Assembly: GCA_016858145.1 (NCBI GenBank)
Contig: JAEHOE010000177.1
Span: 144,191-208,190, forward strand
Direction: 5' to 3'
DNA: 64,000 nucleotides
Source of the DNA: Edaphochlamys debaryana
Lineage: Eukaryota > Chlorophyta > Chlorophyceae > Chlamydomonadales
The position numbers and the translations under genes are program-made. Below are positions 59,543-64,000 of the stretch, piece after piece (the stretch's first letter is position 1; every line of letters begins with the position of its first letter). The notes beneath the pieces are model-generated. The model was not told the origin of the DNA and did no database searches. It was given only the letters and a program-made list of their open reading frames with translations.

Positions 59543-61467
59543 TGAGATGGCGCTCAGATTGTGCTGGGCGTGGCATGCCGTGCATGCCATGTGCGTGTCT
59601 GGCTCCCCGCCTGCCCCTGGCCCCCCGCACGCCCTCCAGCCCCCCAGCCAGCACCAGCAACAAACTCTACAAACGCTAACCAACCCAAGCTTGGTTGACA
59701 GTTGTACCTGTCATAACCGTGCTCGTACAACGGTTACAACCACCTCGTGTGTGTTTCGCTGCCCTGCAATGATCCCCCCTTCTACCCCTTCCCCCTTCCC
59801 CCCGCAGATGGTGAAACACGCTCGGGATCAGGCGTTATCAGGCGAGCAGGCAGCCAGCAGCGCGGGGGAGGCAGCTGGGGTTGCACAGCAGGCCGACGAG
59901 GGTGCGGGCACGGAGGGGGATGAGGCAGAGGCCGTGGAGTCTGGGGGTGAGGTGGACACGCCCCCGGGAGAGGGGGCCGCGGCGCCGGCTGCTAAAGAGA
60001 GGCGGCACCGCGGCCCCAAGCGGGACAAGGACGAGCTGAGGGCCGAGGCGGCAGCCAAGCGTGACAGAACAGCTGTCAAGCACCGCCTGCGTCTGGCGGG
60101 CTGTTAAAGCCGCGCATACGGCCGAGGCCACCCATCCCAACTCAGAGTGGGGTCCCGAAGCAGCACGGCTGCTGGGGGAGTGGCTGGCGGTGAACCCAGA
60201 CGTGGAGCCACCAAAGAAGCCGGAAGAGCTGTGCCGGCGCTGGGCTGCGCGGCTGGAGCCCAACAGAGGGGCATCTGGGGTCCAGGACGCGCCACGCTCT
60301 GGGGCCCCACGGAAGGTGCCGGAGGCGAAAGCCCTGCTCGCACTAGCAATGGTGCTCGACAAGGCGCCCAGCAGCAAGGAGGCGATGCTGGCGGTCCCCG
60401 AGTTCAAGGATCTCCTGGACAGCTGCAGCGAGGCAAGAGGGGCTGGTCAGGGGCGGGTGGAGAAGCAGAAGGGGGGCATGGGGCAGCAAGCCTCAGCATC
60501 ATCAACAACCACCGGTCGGCAACCGGTGACCAGCTGAGCATCTACACCACGGAGCTGCGGCGGCTCTTCGAGGGCCCGGGCAAGGTCATCACGAATGACT
60601 GGGTTCGCAACACTACCCACCGGCTCTTTCTGGAGGTGCTGCCGGCAATCATCAAGGCGGAGGGCAACTACCCAGAGAAGAAGCTGCGCTGAGGCGGGCC
60701 TGCGAGCTGGAGGCGGGCCTGCGGGCGAGAGGCGGCGCGCGGGAGGGGACAGGGAGGGAGGGAGGGAGGGATAGTCGAGGGGAGAGAGGGAAGAGTCGAG
60801 CAAGGGAAAGCATGGGCCAGGAAGGTGTACAGGGGGCACAGGACGCTGGAGCAGCTGAGCAAGCACGCATCAGGTTAACTACCTATCATGCTATAACGTT
60901 TGTATTATTGCGGTGGAGCCAGGCGGGGCAACCGCCTCAGAGTGAGGCAAGGGGGGCTTGTCTGGCATGTCGGCCCGCGTGGGATGGACGTGTCTGAAGC
61001 CGTGACGAGGGGGTTAGCAGGGGAAACGCGTGTCACGACTGCTTATACGATATTGCTGCTGGTGGCGAAGTCGGGGGCTGATCCCCCTGGATAGCGGATG
61101 CGCGATTCCGTTGTGCGGGAGTCGGGGAGTGCGGGACGCGGGGGGAGGCGGGGCCCCGCGTGCCGAACGGTCGCGGTGATGGTCGCCGCGTCAAGCCGCT
61201 TCTAACCGATGCTATGCGCTTATCTGCACACACCTGTAGTCATAACAGAGCGTGGACCCAGGTCGCCAGCTTTATCCAGAGCCCTCCGCGCAACGCCAAA
61301 TCCTCGATTGCGCTAAGCTGGCGCCGGCTCAGAGCCTTCCGACAAGCCCCTCCGCGCTGCCGGAGACGCACAAGCGAGTTGATGTCACTGAGACGTAGCC
61401 TGCGAGCTTACGGGCTTCGATCTAGCGAAGCTTTTGCTGCGAAACCGTGACGGGGCCGCTCGGCCTC
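59543..61467 (+). repeat. Module B, copy B9 (indel-rich)
   Basis: 1925 bp with extra bases near 59622, 60098, 60451, 60472, 60931 and 61300 and one loss near 60892. Confidence 0.85.
59808..60692 (+). pseudogene. Module B protein, copy B9, frameshifted
   Basis: An extra G near 60098 breaks the frame at about residue 98 (stop at 60105-60107) and further extra G's occur near 60451 and 60472. The Ala119 allele is present. Breaks may be sequencing errors. Confidence 0.6.
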
Positions 61468-62272
61468 ACTGCCTCCTAAAAGTCGTCGGAAACTTGGCTT
61501 TGCGGCTCGAGCCGTCTGTCGCGGCGCCGTGCTTAAAATGCGCTGTAGCTTGAGGGCTGAACACCACGTCTTCTATTGAGTAGGAAGGTAAGCTTGTGTG
61601 AGCGAGTGCGCGGAGTGGAAGCCTTAGGCCGACAGCGAGACGGCGCGCTCTGATGCGTGCCGGGGTCCACCGACGTGCCTACCCCATGCCGCAGCGCCCA
61701 TGCCGCCCCTAAGAAATGCTTACCCCCGCATTCCCCCCCGCGCACCAAGCAAGCTTACAGAGTCCCTGTGCATATGGGGGGAGCATGACAGGGGCTGGAG
61801 GCGGGGGTGGGGAAAAACCCTTGCCTTCCCCCTGCGGGCACGGTACCAGCACACACCCTCACCACAGGATGCGCCCCCTCGGGCTCCGCAGCGCCCCCCG
61901 CGGCCACTCGCTTAAGGGCGATGGACGTGGGGCTTACAGGAGGTTGTGCTGCCAGGGAACTGTGTACGCCCAAGAGCGCGGGACTGGGCAAGGCCGGCCA
62001 CACCATGAGCGCGCCTTCCCAAGCGACCAGCCCAAGCCAGTAGAGCATTGCCTCGCCTTTTGTACGAACGACACGCTGTGCAGTCCCTAGGTGCCGACCC
62101 TGGCTGTGCGAGCAAACGTACGGCAAACCTGTCTGGGCGCTAGAGGCCACGGCTGCAAGGTTTGAGCGGCTCATGCTGTAGGGTAAGATGCAATTTTGAT
62201 GCTTGGAAGACAAACGGGGCCCGCGCAGCGACTGCGAGGGTGCTCAAGTTTCCGAAGACTTTTAGGCGGTAG
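61468..62272 (+). mobile_element. Module A, copy A28 (indel-rich)
   Basis: 805 bp, but only because gains (near 61806, 61816, 62184) outweigh a loss near 61727; a G-to-T change is also seen near 61731. Both TIRs are intact. Confidence 0.7.
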
Positions 62273-64000
62273 TGAGATGGCGCTCAGATTGTGCTGGGCG
62301 TGGCATGCCGTGCATGCCATGTGCGTGTCTGGCTCCCCGCCTGCCCCTGGCCCCCGCACGCCCTCCAGCCCCCCAGCCAGCACCAGCAACAAACTCTACA
62401 AACGCTAACCAACCCAAGCTTGGTTGACAGTTGTACCTGTCATAACCGTGCTCGTACAACGGTTACAACCACCTCGTGTGTGTTTCGCTGCCCTGCAATG
62501 ATCCCCCCTTCTACCCCTTCCCCCTTCCCCCCGCAGATGGTGAAACACGCTCGGGATCAGGCGTTTATCAGGCGAGCAGGCAGCCAGCAGCGCGGGGGAG
62601 GCAGCTGGGGTTGCACAGCAGGCCGACGAGGGTGCGGGCACGGAGGGGGATGAGGCAGAGGCCGTGGAGTCTGGGGGTGAGGTGGACACGCCCCCGGGAG
62701 AGGGGGCCGCGGCGCCGGCTGCTAAAGAGAGGCGGCACCGCGGCCCCAAGCGGGACAAGGACGAGCTGAGGCCGAGGCGGCAGCCAAGCGTGACAGAACA
62801 GCTGTCAAGCACCGCCTGCGTCTGGCGGCTGTTAAAGCCGCGCATACGGCCGAGGCCACCCATCCCAACTCAGAGTGGGGCCCGAAGCAGCACGGCTGCT
62901 GGGGGAGTGGCTGGCGGTGAACCCAGACGTGGAGCCACCAAAGAAGCCGGAAGAGCTGTGCCGGCGCTGGGCTGCGCGGCTGGAGCCCAACAGAGGGGCA
63001 TCGGGGGTCCAGGACGCGCCACGCTCTGGGGCCCCCACGGAAGGTGCCGGAGGCGAAAGCCCCTGCTCGCACTAGCAATGGTGCTCGACAAGGCGCCCAG
63101 CAGCAAGGAGGCTGATGCTGGCGGTCCCCGAGTTCAAGGATCTCCTGGACAGCTGCAGCGAGGCAAGAGGGGCTGGTCCAGGGCGGGTGGAGAAGCAGAA
63201 GAAGGGGGCCATGGGGCAGCAAGCCTCAGCATCATCAACAACCACCGGTCGGCAACCGGTGACCAGCTGAGCATCTACAACACCACGGAGCTGCGGCGGG
63301 CTCTTCGAGGGCCCGGGCAAGGTCATCACGAATGACTGGGTTCGCAACACTACCCACCGGCTCTTTCTGGAGGTGCTGCCGGCAATCATCAAGGCGGAGG
63401 GCAACTACCCAGAGAAGAAAGCTGCGCTGAGGCGGGCCTGCGAGCTGGAGGCGGGCCTGCGGGCGAGAGGCGGCGCGCGGGAGGGGACAGGGAGGGAGGG
63501 AGGGAGGGATAGTCGAGGGGGAGAGGGAAGAGTCGAGCAAGGGAAAGCATGGGCCAGGAAGGTGTACAGGGGGCACAGGACGCTGGAGCAGCTGAGCAAG
63601 CACGCATCAGGTTAACTACCTATCATGCTTATAACGTTTGTATTATTGCGGTGGAGCCAGGCGGGGGGCACCGCCTCAGAGTGAGGCAAGGGGGGCTTGT
63701 CTGGCATGTCGGCCCGCGTGGGATGGACGTGTCTGAAGCCGTGACGAGGGTTAGCAGGGGAAACGCGTGTCACGACTGCTTATACGATATTGCTGCTGGT
63801 GGCGAAGTCGGGGGCTGATCCCCCTGGATAGCGGATGCGCGATTCCGTTGTGCGGAGTCGGGGAGTGCGGGACGCGGGGGAGGCGGGGCCCCGCGTGCCG
63901 AACGGTCGCGGTGAGGTCGCCGCGTCAAGCCGCTTCTAACCGATGCTATGCGCTTATCTGCACACACCTGTAGTCATAACAGAGCGTGGACCCAGGTCGC
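62273..64000 (+). repeat. Module B, copy B10 (truncated by window end, heavily indel-bearing)
   Basis: 1728 bp are present, reaching a point about 1720 bp into the consensus, with well over a dozen small indels. About 200 bp of the unit lie past the window. Confidence 0.85.
62537..63430 (+). pseudogene. Module B protein, copy B10, multiply frameshifted
   Basis: Frame breaks include an extra T near 62565, a lost G near 62770, a lost T near 62880, extra C near 63032 and 63060, extra T near 63112, extra C near 63179, added AAG near 63196, added AAC near 63280, extra G near 63299 and extra A near 63419. The original stop TGA is at 63428-63430. Confidence 0.65.

Larger units (their letters stand above)
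22470..64000 (+). repeat. Giant composite tandem array of modules A (805 bp) and B (about 1.92 kb)
   Basis: All copies are in the same orientation. Order: A1 B1 B2 A2 B3 B4 A3 B5 A4 B6 A5 B7, A6 to A26 without B, B8 A27 B9 A28 B10 (cut by the window end). Spacings are exact in clean copies: A-A 805, B-B 1919, A-B-A 2722, A-B-B-A 4641. Copies are nearly identical, with differences mostly 1-bp indels. Four junction types occur: A-A GGTAGTG|ACTGCC, A-B GGTAGTG|AGATGG, B-A CGGCCTC|ACTGCC, B-B CGGCCTC|TG|AGATGG. The array could be subtelomeric, like the long tandem repeats known at Chlamydomonas chromosome ends, but no telomere is in the window and I cannot equate it with a named family. Confidence 0.95.

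Noticed and set aside
22470..64000. CRISPR array or bacterial repeat system
   Set aside because: Units of 0.8-1.9 kb without short repeat-spacer structure, in a genome with spliceosomal introns.
22470..64000. Array as ribosomal DNA repeats
   Set aside because: No rRNA-like conserved core is recognisable in either module, and the units are far too short.

Overview
The window looks like nuclear DNA of a volvocine green alga (Chlamydomonas-like), possibly from near a chromosome end. The evidence is very high GC, genes broken by many short introns with GTGNG donors and pyrimidine-rich GCAG acceptors, Ala/Gly/Pro/Ser-rich insertions inside conserved enzyme folds, and low-complexity G-rich tracts. 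The species is an inference.

Left part (1-22468), three recognisable protein-coding genes. (1) A large + strand gene, cut by the window start, ends at 9125. Its eleven exons join in phase and encode at least 2119 residues with two degenerate class III nucleotide-cyclase regions near the C-terminus. (2) A - strand gene (13750 down to about 11664) encodes a GDSL/SGNH esterase of the isoamyl-acetate-hydrolysing type with an N-terminal hydrophobic segment. (3) A + strand gene (14405-18220, seven exons, 731 residues) encodes an inosine-uridine-preferring nucleoside hydrolase swollen by low-complexity insertions. Genes 2 and 3 are divergent across 654 bp that hold a TATA-like box. Beyond them lies gene-poor DNA with one uncertain ORF (20734-21531) between two 224-bp direct repeats (19949-20171 and 22246-22469).

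Right part (22470-64000), one giant head-to-tail array filling about 41.5 kb and running off the window. It is built of two modules. Module A is 803 bp plus TG (period 805). Module B is about 1917-1919 bp. The order is A-B-B-A-B-B-(A-B)x3, then 21 consecutive A copies, then B-A-B-A-B(partial): 28 A and 10 B copies. Module A has imperfect 30-bp terminal inverted repeats starting CACTG/CACTA (27 of 30 matching), so the A satellite looks like a TIR DNA transposon (MITE-like, perhaps CACTA-type) amplified in tandem. Every A-A junction is an abutted TIR-TIR palindrome, as in an excised transposon circle. Module B carries a 293-codon ORF behind a strong splice acceptor; its product has an acidic N-terminus, a basic patch and a helix-turn-helix-like segment reminiscent of transposase DNA-binding domains, but no visible catalytic domain. 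Sequence variants and length changes fall in blocks, as expected of unequal exchange. Single-base indels rise sharply after about 59.2 kb, which may reflect assembly quality rather than biology.

No rRNA, tRNA, CRISPR array, canonical algal telomere repeat or prokaryotic operon was seen. Gene models are hand-made from splice signals and reading-frame continuity, without transcript evidence.
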